Source: Candidatus Acidiferrales bacterium (lineage in GTDB: Bacteria > Acidobacteriota > Terriglobia > Acidiferrales > UBA7541). From it: a stretch of DNA of 33,276 bases. Under the pieces are notes generated by a model. That model did not search any database and had not been told where the DNA came from. It saw only the letters and a program-made list of their open reading frames with translations. Position 1 is the stretch's first letter, and each line of letters opens with the position of its first letter. The stretch lies in NCBI GenBank assembly GCA_030037775.1, contig JASHQB010000096.1, forward strand, positions 1 to 33,276, written 5' to 3'. Shown here piece after piece: positions 25,453-33,276 of this stretch. Position numbers and translations under genes: made by a program.

Positions 25453-26429
25453 GGTACGAGGATACAACGTGCAAGATGCTCCGGCGAAACTTCACGCAAG
25501 TCCGGCACGGCGGGATCGCACTCGCAGCGGTGAAATTCGCAGCGCGGAGCGAACGCGCAGCCCGGCGGCAAATCGTCGAGCCGCGGCACGGCTCCGGGAA
25601 TGGGCACGAACTTTTTGCCTTCCAAGCGCGGCGCGGCACGCAGCAGTCCGGCGGTGTACGGATGGCTCGGCCGGGCCAGAACTTCCAGCGTCGGCCCCAT
25701 CTCGACAATCCGTCCGGCGTACATCACCGCTACGCGCTGCGCGATCTGCGCGACCACGCCCAGATCATGGGTGATAAAGAGCAGCGCAAGATGCAGCTCT
25801 TTGCAGAGCCGCAACAGCAGGTCGATGATCTGCTTTTGCACGGTCACGTCCAGCGCCGTCGTCGGTTCGTCGGCGATCAGCAGGCGCGGGCGCATGGCCA
25901 CGGCCATGGCGATCATGGCGCGCTGGCGCAGGCCTCCGGAAAGCTGGTGCGGGAATTGCCGCGCGCGAACGTCCGGCTGCGGCACGCTGGCCAGTTCGAG
26001 CGATTCGATAGCACGGCGGTGAATCTCCGCTTGCGGCAAATGCGGTTCGTGAACGCGAATAGCTTCTTCAATTTGCGCGCCGATGCGCATCACCGGATCC
26101 AGGGCGGTCATCGGCTCCTGAAAAATCATGGCGATTTCGCGCCCGCGCAGCTTGCGCATTCCGTCGCCCGCCATCGCCGCCAGGTTCACGCGTGCCGCGA
26201 GGCCGTCGCGCGAAATTTCCAGCCAGGCGCGGCCGTCGCGCCGCGCGCCGTGCGGCTCGAGGCCCATCAGTCCCAGCGAGAGCATCGTCTTGCCGCAGCC
26301 CGATTCACCGACCAGGCCGAGCGCCTCGCCTTCCGCTATGTCCAACGAGACTTCGTTGACCGGGCGCACCGAACCCACCGGCCTCGGCAGCTCCACCGTG
26401 AAATTCTGGAGTTCGAGAAGCGCAGCCAT
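25449..26429 (-). CDS. peptide-type ABC transporter ATPase (OppD/DppD-like)
   Basis: This 326-residue ATPase has Walker A GESGCGKT (41-48), Q-loop MIFQEPMTALDP, signature LSGGLRQR (163-170), Walker B LLIADEPTTALDVT, and H-loop LLFITHDLGVVAQ. The C-terminal oligopeptide-transporter extension is complete, with PSHPYTAGLLRAAPRLEG and the Cys cluster CAFAPRCEFHRCEC, which holds an Fe-S cluster in some DppD-type proteins. It is first of a three-gene unit with the methyltransferase and the OppF-like ATPase. No good ribosome site precedes its ATG. The plus-strand gene at 26488 diverges from it. Confidence 0.93.
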   Translation of the reverse strand: MAALLELQNFTVELPRPVGSVRPVNEVSLDIAEGEALGLVGESGCGKTMLSLGLMGLEPHGARRDGRAWLEISRDGLAARVNLAAMAGDGMRKLRGREIAMIFQEPMTALDPVMRIGAQIEEAIRVHEPHLPQAEIHRRAIESLELASVPQPDVRARQFPHQLSGGLRQRAMIAMAVAMRPRLLIADEPTTALDVTVQKQIIDLLLRLCKELHLALLFITHDLGVVAQIAQRVAVMYAGRIVEMGPTLEVLARPSHPYTAGLLRAAPRLEGKKFVPIPGAVPRLDDLPPGCAFAPRCEFHRCECDPAVPDLREVSPEHLARCILVP

Positions 26430-26487
26430 GCAAGCTATGATAAACGCATGGCGTAAGCCGGCGCGAATTTTGGCTTGGGAATTTTCT

Positions 26488-27357
26488 ATGGCGCAAACGA
26501 AGTGTCCGAAGTGCGGCGCAGCGACGCTTCCGGCGATGGGGCGATTCTACTGCGCGCGGTGCGGATGGAACCGAGACGCGGCGGAACGGCGATTCATCCG
26601 GATGCAGTGGCTTATCCCGGGGCTGATCGCCATTTTCGACTTCATGGGAATCGTGGCGCTGGGAATTGAACGGCACAACTGGGCGGGCGCGATCCTTTTT
26701 GCGACGCTGCCGACGCTACTGCTGGGATTCGTCTATGCCGGAGCACGACAAGGGCTGGCCAGACTGCGCGTCCCGGCGCCAGAAACAGCAGCAAGCGACG
26801 AGGCAACGTCTCTGGCCGCTTCGGCAAACGCCAGCGACGAAAAAGAAAAAGCGAAACAGTACAGCTTTCTTCTGTCGTTGCCGGCGCCCCGGCCGGTGCG
26901 GATCAGCCGCCGCGGAAAACGGCTGCTCACGGTGCTGCTGCTGTTTGCGTTCGGAATGGAGGTGTTTTTTCTGTGGGTGTTGTACGGAATATGGTTCCGG
27001 GCAAGCGCCACCGGCGATTCCCGCGCTCCGGCAATCTTTCTTCTGTGCTTCATGGTTCTGATCGCCAGCCTGCCGTTCTTCGTGCGCCGCACGATGGTTC
27101 GCGATCAAAATCTGCTGGAAAACGGAACGGTGGCCATCGCGCGCGTCACCGGCCAGCGGAACTTCAAGAATGCTTCGGCGATCACTTATGAATTTCAGGA
27201 CGGGGCGGGACAAACGGTTTCCGGCTCGGGGAACGATCTCACACGCTCATTCTATCCGGGGATGAACGTGGCTGTTTTTTATGACGCGCAGAACGCCAAG
27301 CGGAACGTCGCGGTCTGCGCGTCGTTCTTTGAAATTGTGAACCCGGGCGACGAGTAA
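26488..27357 (+). CDS. zinc-ribbon membrane protein with DUF3592-like domain
   Basis: The 289-residue protein opens with a zinc ribbon, [21 protein letters not shown] (two CxxC pairs). Four hydrophobic segments follow: about 39-60, 66-86, 148-172 and 184-200. After the last helix, a beta-rich domain (about 215-289; [47 protein letters not shown]) resembles DUF3592. The ATG was chosen because it lies just before the ribbon; GGGA sits about eight bases upstream. It is divergent from the ABC ATPase unit and convergent with rpoD, 15 bp apart. Role unknown. Confidence 0.8.
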   Translation: MAQTKCPKCGAATLPAMGRFYCARCGWNRDAAERRFIRMQWLIPGLIAIFDFMGIVALGIERHNWAGAILFATLPTLLLGFVYAGARQGLARLRVPAPETAASDEATSLAASANASDEKEKAKQYSFLLSLPAPRPVRISRRGKRLLTVLLLFAFGMEVFFLWVLYGIWFRASATGDSRAPAIFLLCFMVLIASLPFFVRRTMVRDQNLLENGTVAIARVTGQRNFKNASAITYEFQDGAGQTVSGSGNDLTRSFYPGMNVAVFYDAQNAKRNVAVCASFFEIVNPGDE

Positions 27358-27372
27358 CCGCCAGGACGGAGA

Positions 27373-29103
27373 TCAGAATTCGTTGGCGGAGCCCTCGAGG
27401 AAGGCGCGCAGCTTGCGCGAACGCGAAGGATGGCGCAGCTTGCGCAGCGCCTTGGCTTCGATCTGGCGGATGCGCTCGCGCGTTACGGCGAAGGACTGGC
27501 CAACCTCTTCGAGGGTGTGTTCGCTCCCGTCGTCGAGACCAAAACGCATCTTGATGACTTTTTCTTCGCGCGGCGTCAGCGTTTTCAAAACGGACGAGGT
27601 TTGTTCCTTCAAGCTGAGGTTGATGACGGCGTCGGAAGGAGAGACGACGGCCTTGTCTTCGATGAAATCGCCCAGATGTGAATCTTCTTCTTCGCCGATG
27701 GGAGTTTCGAGAGAAATCGGCTCCTGGGCGATTTTCAAAATCTTGCGCACTTTGGCCACAGGAATATCCATGCGCTTGGCGATCTCTTCCGAAGTAGGTT
27801 CGCGGCCGAGTTCCTGCACGAGCTGGCGGCTGGTGCGCACGAGCTTGTTGATGGTTTCGATCATGTGCACGGGAATGCGAATGGTGCGCGCCTGGTCGGC
27901 GATGGCGCGCGTGATGGCCTGGCGAATCCACCATGTTGCGTAGGTGGAAAACTTGTAGCCACGGCGCCACTCGAACTTGTCGACGGCCTTCATCAAGCCG
28001 ATGTTGCCTTCCTGGATCAGGTCGAGGAACTGCAAGCCGCGATTGGTATATTTTTTCGCGATGGACACGACGAGGCGAAGGTTGGCCTCGATCAATTCTT
28101 TCTTGGCCTGCTCGGCTTCAATTTCTCCGCGAACGATAATCTGCAGAGTGCGCTTGAGTTCCTGCGGGCTGACTTCGCTGGAAACTTCGATTTCGCGGAG
28201 CTCGAGGCGGCGGTCCTTCAGATCGCGGCGCGCTTCGGCGAGGACGTCGCCCTTGGACGCATCTACGCGGCGCTCGAGCTTGGCGGTCTCGCGCTCCAGA
28301 GTGTGGACGCGCTCTACGGTCTGGCGGATTTTGTCGATGAGGCGCTTGCGCTCGAACGGATTGAAATCGATTTCGCGCACGCGGTTGGACATCTCGATGC
28401 GCGTGCGGGCAAGCGCGTAGCGGGCCCGCAGATAGGGGCGGCGCTTGGATTTCGGGGTGCGCTCGAGCTTCTCCGCCTGTTTGAGAGCGGTGAGATACAG
28501 CTTGGCGACGCGATCGATTTGCTTGAGCGTCTGCTTGGTCTTGTTGGCGATTTTCTCTTCGGTCAGCTCTTCGTCATCGAACTGGACGATTTCCTTGATA
28601 GAACGAGTGCCGGTGCGAAGGTCGTCGCCGATGGCGAGGATTTCCTTGAGCACGATGGGAGAACGAGTGATGGTCTTGAGGACAAGCAACTGACCGCGCT
28701 CGATGCGCTTGGCGATGGTCACTTCGCCTTCGCGGGTCAGCAGCGGCACCGTGCCCATTTCCCGCAGGTACATGCGGACAGGATCGTTGGTTTTTTCGAG
28801 CGCACCAGGAGTCAGATCGAGATCGACTTCATCGGTGGCGGTGGAAGACGACTCCTCCTTAGCAGGCTCGGCGGTTTCTCCCGCTTCGCCAGCGGCGAGA
28901 GCGGCTTTGGCGCTCGACAAATCTTCGTACACGTCGATGCCGTAGCGCTCAAAGGTGGAAAGAAGGTCGTCAATTTCTTCGGAGGAATGGACTTCCGCCG
29001 GAAGAATGTCGTTCACCTCATCATAGAGCAGGTAGCCGCGCTCCTTGCCCATGTTGATGAGCTGACGAACCTGATCATATTTTTCCTCAATCGCCAATGG
29101 CAC
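27373..29103 (-). CDS. rpoD: RNA polymerase primary sigma factor RpoD (sigma70)
   Basis: RpoD is the housekeeping sigma factor, 576 residues. The N-terminal region 1.1 is [20 protein letters not shown]. Region 1.2 is [21 protein letters not shown] charged spacer follows. Regions 2.1-2.4 include [39 protein letters not shown] and [17 protein letters not shown]. Region 4.2 is [20 protein letters not shown]. The GTG at 29103 is preferred because AGGAG lies seven bases before it; an upstream GTG at 29127 has no such site. It sits downstream of dnaG, the classical macromolecular-synthesis order without rpsU, but has its own candidate promoter. Confidence 0.98.
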   Translation of the reverse strand: MPLAIEEKYDQVRQLINMGKERGYLLYDEVNDILPAEVHSSEEIDDLLSTFERYGIDVYEDLSSAKAALAAGEAGETAEPAKEESSSTATDEVDLDLTPGALEKTNDPVRMYLREMGTVPLLTREGEVTIAKRIERGQLLVLKTITRSPIVLKEILAIGDDLRTGTRSIKEIVQFDDEELTEEKIANKTKQTLKQIDRVAKLYLTALKQAEKLERTPKSKRRPYLRARYALARTRIEMSNRVREIDFNPFERKRLIDKIRQTVERVHTLERETAKLERRVDASKGDVLAEARRDLKDRRLELREIEVSSEVSPQELKRTLQIIVRGEIEAEQAKKELIEANLRLVVSIAKKYTNRGLQFLDLIQEGNIGLMKAVDKFEWRRGYKFSTYATWWIRQAITRAIADQARTIRIPVHMIETINKLVRTSRQLVQELGREPTSEEIAKRMDIPVAKVRKILKIAQEPISLETPIGEEEDSHLGDFIEDKAVVSPSDAVINLSLKEQTSSVLKTLTPREEKVIKMRFGLDDGSEHTLEEVGQSFAVTRERIRQIEAKALRKLRHPSRSRKLRAFLEGSANEF

Positions 29104-29475
29104 TTTCAGACTCCTCAGAGGCGGCACGGGGCCGCACGAAAACTCAATTCAAGATCGCACGCTCGAAGAGAGATGACACTCCGAGCGACGAGATGCCTAG
29201 CAATTATGACGGATAAAACCGATGGCTTCGCACGACGAAGGCGAACTAGTGTTTCCGCTCCCGCGCCCAAATAGCTCAAATCCCACCGCGCAACCAGCAC
29301 TCACACTATGAGATGCAAGGGGAAGGCAGTCCGTTTCGCCCCAAACCCTACTAGCATAGCCTCGAAGATAAGGAAAGGTCAATTACGTTATTGGCCACGC
29401 CGTCCGATTGCAGAAAATGGCTATTTACCATTTACCAGGAGGTTGTGGGGGGATACCAGCCCAGGAGCGGAAAAC
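29104..29475. other. 372-bp dnaG-rpoD intergenic region
   Basis: No gene is supported here. It contains a candidate minus-strand promoter at 29353-29382 and otherwise forms a long 5' leader (about 240 nt) for rpoD. I see no tRNA, strong terminator or known riboswitch. Short open frames in it have no recognisable content. Confidence 0.6.
29353..29382 (-). promoter_or_regulatory. candidate rpoD promoter
   Basis: On the minus strand TTGACC (29377-29382) and TATGCT (29353-29358) are 18 bp apart, a reasonable sigma70 promoter. It lies 250 bp upstream of the proposed rpoD start, so a long leader would result. Confidence 0.45.
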
Positions 29476-31269
29476 CTAATTCTGGGGACCGTCCACTCCG
29501 CCCGTTAGGGGCTGGTGGCCCTTCAATCGTGCCAGCTCCCTCTTTAGATGCATGAACTGGCCTTGAAGGTCCAAGCCTTTTTCCCCGGGCGCCAGGGCGG
29601 CAATGCGGCGACCCAGCTCGGTCAGATTCTCTTCCATTCTGCGGCACTCCAGCTCGATGAGGCAGGATTCCGCCTCCTCCCACCTGGGTTCCTGCGCCGG
29701 TTCGAAAAGGATCTCGAAAAGCAGGGCGCGGTCGCGTTCGGGAAGGGACTCGGCCAAAGAGGCGGGGTCAGGGTGCGCGCCGGTGTGCGCCGCGTCGATG
29801 AGAATTTCGAAAATTCGCTCGGTCTCGAGGCCTTTGTGGCATTGCGCTTCGCGGATGCGCGAGGCAAGCTGCTGGCGAAAGCCTTCGGCTTCGACGAGCA
29901 TTTGCATGAGGCGGCGCTCGACCGGGCGAACGGCGGCGCGCATCAATTCAGGTTTGGTTTTCACTTCGCTGCGGCGTTCGGAAACGGCGCGGCGGAGGGC
30001 TTCGCGCAAAACGGGCTCTTCGACGCGAAGCTCAGAGGCGATTTTCGAGGCGATTTCCGAGCGCAGCAGGCTGCTGGGCACGCGCTGGGCGTAAGGCATG
30101 AGGAAATTCAAGGCGGCGAGCTTTTCTTCGGGTGAAGTGCGCGGCATGGCGCGAGCGCGGGCGATGAGGTAATCAAAATAGGAGGGAGCTTCGCGCAAAC
30201 GCTTGGCGTAGTTTTCGGCGCCCTGCTCCTTGATGAATTTATCGGGATCGGCGCCGGCGGGAAGGGCGAGGACGCGCACGTCGAATTCTTTTTCGAGCAA
30301 AAGAGTGAGGGAGCGCTCGGTGGCGGCCTGGCCTGCCGTGTCGGGATCGTAATTCACAACGACGCGGCGGGAAAAACGGCCAAGCAATTTGATCTGACCT
30401 TCGGCGAGACTGGTGCCGCAACTGGCGACGACGTTGGTGACGCCGGAGCGCGCGACGGCGATGGTGTCCATGTAACCTTCGACGAGAATCGCGAAATCAT
30501 TTCTGCGGATGGCGTCTTTCGCACGGTCGAGATGGTAGAGGACGCTGCTCTTGGTGTAGATGGGCGTCTCGGGCGAATTCAGATATTTCGGATTCTCGTC
30601 GCCGAGGGCGCGGCCACCGAAGGCGATGACTTTGCCGGACTCGTTGGCGATGGGAAAAATGATGCGGCGGCGGAAGCGGTCGTAAAGGCGGCCGCTCTGG
30701 TCTCGCGAAAAAAGGCCGGAGGATTCGAGAAGTTTTTCGGGGGATTTGGTTTTGAGATGGCGAAGAAGGGCGTCGCCCGAGGATGGAGCGTAGCCGAGGC
30801 CGAAGCGAGCGATGGCTTCGGCGTCGAGGCCGCGATCTTCGAGGTAGGCACGCGCGACTTTGCCTTCGGGCGTGTTGTTGAGGGCGCGCGAGAAAAATGC
30901 CGCGGCTTCGCGCTGAATTTCGACGAGCGCGCTGCGCTGCTGATTTTCGCGGCGCTCCTCGGGCGAACGTTCCCGAGGTCGGGGGATGGCGATGCCGCAT
31001 TTGGTGGCGACGGTTTGAACGGCTTCGGGAAACGTGCACTTGTCCATTTCCATGACGAACTTGAAAACGTCGCCGCTCTTGCCGCAGCCGAAGCAGTGAT
31101 AGAACTGTTTGGTGGCGTGGACGGAAAAAGAGGGAGTTTTTTCCTGATGGAAGGGGCAGAGGCCGGTGAAATTCTGGCCGGCTTTTTTCAGACGGACGTA
31201 GTCGCCGATGACGCGGACGATGTCCGCCTGCTGCTTGACGCGATCTGCGAATGAACCGGCTTCCGCCAC
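29476..31269 (-). CDS. dnaG: DNA primase
   Basis: DnaG makes RNA primers at the replication fork. It has 597 residues. The N-terminal zinc finger has C38, H41, C59 and C62 (CPFHQEKTPSFSVH, FYHCFGCGKSGD). The RNA polymerase core follows (RRIIFPIANESGKVIAFGGR). The TOPRIM site is LVEGYMD (Glu264, Asp268) with NYDPDTAG (307-313). The C-terminal helicase-binding domain (about 430-597) is helical and poorly conserved, as usual. The start is GTG (MAEAGSFADRV). It lies upstream of rpoD and downstream of a GNAT gene on the same strand. Confidence 0.97.
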   Translation of the reverse strand: MAEAGSFADRVKQQADIVRVIGDYVRLKKAGQNFTGLCPFHQEKTPSFSVHATKQFYHCFGCGKSGDVFKFVMEMDKCTFPEAVQTVATKCGIAIPRPRERSPEERRENQQRSALVEIQREAAAFFSRALNNTPEGKVARAYLEDRGLDAEAIARFGLGYAPSSGDALLRHLKTKSPEKLLESSGLFSRDQSGRLYDRFRRRIIFPIANESGKVIAFGGRALGDENPKYLNSPETPIYTKSSVLYHLDRAKDAIRRNDFAILVEGYMDTIAVARSGVTNVVASCGTSLAEGQIKLLGRFSRRVVVNYDPDTAGQAATERSLTLLLEKEFDVRVLALPAGADPDKFIKEQGAENYAKRLREAPSYFDYLIARARAMPRTSPEEKLAALNFLMPYAQRVPSSLLRSEIASKIASELRVEEPVLREALRRAVSERRSEVKTKPELMRAAVRPVERRLMQMLVEAEGFRQQLASRIREAQCHKGLETERIFEILIDAAHTGAHPDPASLAESLPERDRALLFEILFEPAQEPRWEEAESCLIELECRRMEENLTELGRRIAALAPGEKGLDLQGQFMHLKRELARLKGHQPLTGGVDGPQN

Positions 31270-31369
31270 GGTAAAGACCGAAACTCGAAAAGCGACGATT
31301 GGAATCTCGGTCTCTCAATGTAGCGCGGCAGGGCGGAGAGTTCAAATCCGTGATGATCGCGCCGCAGCA

Positions 31370-31903
31370 CTAGATTTTCTTCGAGGCAGCGCCGGCGAAA
31401 TGACGGGCGTAGACGACGATATCGAAGCCGTCTTTTTGCGAAGCGCGCTCGTAGGCCATGCCGAGTTTCTCCATGATGTGCAGCGAGGCGCGGTTTTCGG
31501 GCATGGCGATGGCGATGACGCGCTCGAGGCGAGCGTATTCTACCGCGTGATGCAATGCAACGAGAGCGGCGTCGGTGGCGAAGCCGCGGCCCCAATACTC
31601 TTTCGCGAGGCGCCAGCCGATTTCAATTTCGGAAACGCCGTCGAGTTCAAGGGGCTGCAAGCCGCAGTCGCCGATGAGGCGGCCATCGGATTTCTGAATC
31701 AGTTTCCAAAGGCAGAAGCCGAGCGATCGCAGATGGTTTTGCTGACGCGCGATGGATTTGCGAATCTCGTCGTCGGAGCGCGGCTTACCGCCATTGATGT
31801 AGCGCATAACGTCAGGGTCGGTGAAGACGGGGCGAGCAGCGGCGAGGTCATCGGGTTCCCAGGCGCACAGCCAAAGGCGTTCGGTTTCGAGATGAACTTG
31901 CAT
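31370..31903 (-). CDS. GNAT family N-acetyltransferase (RimJ/RimL-like)
   Basis: This 177-residue protein is in the Acetyltransf_3 group. It opens with LETERLWLCAWEPDDLAA. The acetyl-CoA loop is AKEYWGRGFATDAALVAL, and the C-terminal motif RVIAIAMPENRASLHIMEKL is typical of the family. It could acetylate a protein N-terminus or a small molecule; the substrate is not predictable. It lies 11 bp downstream of mutS2 and upstream of dnaG, so cotranscription with mutS2 is likely. Confidence 0.9.
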   Translation of the reverse strand: MQVHLETERLWLCAWEPDDLAAARPVFTDPDVMRYINGGKPRSDDEIRKSIARQQNHLRSLGFCLWKLIQKSDGRLIGDCGLQPLELDGVSEIEIGWRLAKEYWGRGFATDAALVALHHAVEYARLERVIAIAMPENRASLHIMEKLGMAYERASQKDGFDIVVYARHFAGAASKKI

Positions 31904-31914
31904 CGCGCTAGTCC

Positions 31915-33276
31915 TTAACCTTTCAAATTGGCGATGGTGATGGCGGCGCCGCCGCGGTCTTCGGTTTCGAAGTGGAAACCGGCGACGAGCGGATGCGCCG
32001 CGAGAAATTCTGCGAGGCCGCGGCGAAGCGCGCCGGTGCCGTGTCCATGAATGATGCGGATGCTGGGAAGGCCTTCGAGAGCGGCGGCGTCGAGAAATTT
32101 GTCGACGCGGCGCGAGGCTTCTTCGACGGTGCTGCCGATGACGTTGATTTCGTTCGCGGAAGGCTCGTCGGCGGGCGTGGACGTGACGGTGACGCCGCGC
32201 TGCGAAGCCGTGGTGACCGTGCGCGCGGCGGGCGCGGATTCGACGCCAAGAATATCGGCGAGGGGGATTTTCATGCGCATGGGGCCGGCTTGAATTTCGG
32301 CGGTGGCGGAGTCGCGACGGCGCAGGACGACGGGCTCCTTCATGCCGCGGACGCGAAGGCGCATGCCTTCGGAGAGTTCCTCGGGAGGGACGGGCTTGGG
32401 AACTTCGATGAGCGCGCCGAGGTCGGATTGCGAAGCGGATAAAGTTTCGAGCACGGCGGCGTTGGCTTCTGCGCGCACGCCGGATTCGATGCGCGCGAGG
32501 CGACGAGCGCCGAGTTTTTCGGCTTGAGCGCGGGATTTGCGGTCTTTGATTTCAGCGGTGAGGCGGGCGACTTCGTTTTCAAAACGCTTGGTGGCTGCCG
32601 CGAATTGTTTCTCCAATTCGGTGATGCGAGCGCGCTGGCGTTCGACCCATTCGGTTTGCAAAGCGCGGCGCTCGGCTTCGAGCCGGCGCAATTCGTCTTT
32701 GGCCTGGCGCTGAAGCTGATTGATTTCGTCGCGGCTGCGATGGAGATAGGCAATCAGAGCGCGCGCTTCGCGAGTTTCAGGCGAAAGGCCGGCGCGGGCG
32801 TGTTCGACAACGCGCGAGGGAAGGCCGAGGCGGCGAGCGATTTCGATGCCGCTGGAGACTCCCGGAACGCCGGTGAGCAGGCGATAGGTCGGCTGGAGAT
32901 TTTCTTCATCGAATTCGACGGCGGCATTGACGATGCCGGGAGTGGTGGAGGCGTAAGACTTCAGCCGATCGTGATGCGTGGTGGCGAGGGTGAGGCAGCG
33001 GCGGGCACGGAATTCTTCGAGCAATGCCACAGCGAGAGCAGCGCCCTCTTCGGGCGCGGTGCCGGTGCCCATTTCGTCCACGAGGACGAGAGTGCGGGCG
33101 GTGGCGCGGTCGAGCATGGATTTGAGATTCAGAATGTGCGCGGAGAATGTGGAAAGGTCGGCGGTGATGGATTGTTCGTCGCCGATGTCGGCGAGGACGG
33201 AATCGAAAAGCGGAAGCTCGGCGCTTTCGGCGGCGACGGGAATGCCGGATTGGCCGGCGAGAGCGGCGAGTCCGGT
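31915..33276 (-). CDS. mutS2: MutS2 family ATPase/Smr protein (5' end off window)
   Basis: The open frame runs off the right edge; 453 C-terminal residues are visible. MutS2 proteins bind branched DNA or stalled ribosomes and lack the mismatch domain of MutS1. Seen are SVLADIGDEQSI and LSTFSAHI (MutS ATPase motifs), Walker B TLVLVDEMGTGTAPEEG, and the turn TTHHDRLKSYA. A long charged coiled coil (about 190-270 of the visible part) follows, then a C-terminal Smr domain with IIHGHGTGALRRGL. The LDxR motif that normally opens Smr reads INVIG here (32134-32148), which may affect nuclease activity. Confidence 0.96.
   Translation of the reverse strand, partial: TGLAALAGQSGIPVAAESAELPLFDSVLADIGDEQSITADLSTFSAHILNLKSMLDRATARTLVLVDEMGTGTAPEEGAALAVALLEEFRARRCLTLATTHHDRLKSYASTTPGIVNAAVEFDEENLQPTYRLLTGVPGVSSGIEIARRLGLPSRVVEHARAGLSPETREARALIAYLHRSRDEINQLQRQAKDELRRLEAERRALQTEWVERQRARITELEKQFAAATKRFENEVARLTAEIKDRKSRAQAEKLGARRLARIESGVRAEANAAVLETLSASQSDLGALIEVPKPVPPEELSEGMRLRVRGMKEPVVLRRRDSATAEIQAGPMRMKIPLADILGVESAPAARTVTTASQRGVTVTSTPADEPSANEINVIGSTVEEASRRVDKFLDAAALEGLPSIRIIHGHGTGALRRGLAEFLAAHPLVAGFHFETEDRGGAAITIANLKG

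Overview
The window looks like chromosomal DNA of an Acidobacteriota member. The clearest taxonomic sign is the 828-residue ADOP-type (acidobacterial duplicated orphan permease) protein at 330-2816. High GC in most genes, strong synteny of Gram-negative housekeeping genes (yajC-secD-secF, tonB/exbB/exbD) and many lipoproteins fit this. The phylum assignment is an inference; no 16S sequence is visible.

Layout. Positions 1-130 carry, on the minus strand, a near-consensus sigma70 promoter followed by an rRNA-type boxA, so an rRNA operon probably starts just off the left edge and runs leftwards. Divergently on the plus strand come the ADOP permease and a PilZ-domain protein. Positions 3649-5001 form a small accessory-looking patch: a GlsB/YeaQ-type membrane protein, an AT-richer orphan membrane protein, a GIY-YIG nuclease gene, and tRNA-Ile(GAT). 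The nuclease gene sits between the tRNA and an inverted copy of that tRNA's last 33-34 bases.

From 5041 to 23625 every gene is on the minus strand. Read in the direction of transcription these are: a YIP1-like membrane protein, tgt, yajC, secD, secF, tonB, exbB, three exbD genes, a TPR lipoprotein closed by a clear intrinsic terminator, rel (ppGpp synthetase/hydrolase), two lipoproteins of unknown role, ridA, and the biotin operon bioB-bioF-bioD-bioA. The sec/yajC block moves proteins across the inner membrane, the TonB-ExbB-ExbD block powers outer-membrane transport, and bioFADB convert pimeloyl thioester to biotin.

From 23798 to 26429 two peptide-type ABC ATPases flank a SAM methyltransferase, all joined by 4-bp overlaps and with no permease in view. 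A zinc-ribbon/DUF3592-like membrane protein diverges from them. The right end, again minus strand, holds mutS2 (5' end off the window), a GNAT acetyltransferase, dnaG and rpoD.

Most interesting non-genic structure: (1) a 58-bp imperfect palindrome in two near-identical copies 16.7 kb apart, each supplying the last codons and the TGA stop of a gene (bioF and an ABC ATPase, both ending Gly-Ser-Val), with a degenerate half copy at 9704-9722; (2) the tRNA-tail/GIY-YIG arrangement, which resembles a minimal tRNA-associated mobile unit; (3) a mosaic tandem exbD duplication suggesting gene conversion; (4) the rRNA leader at the left edge.
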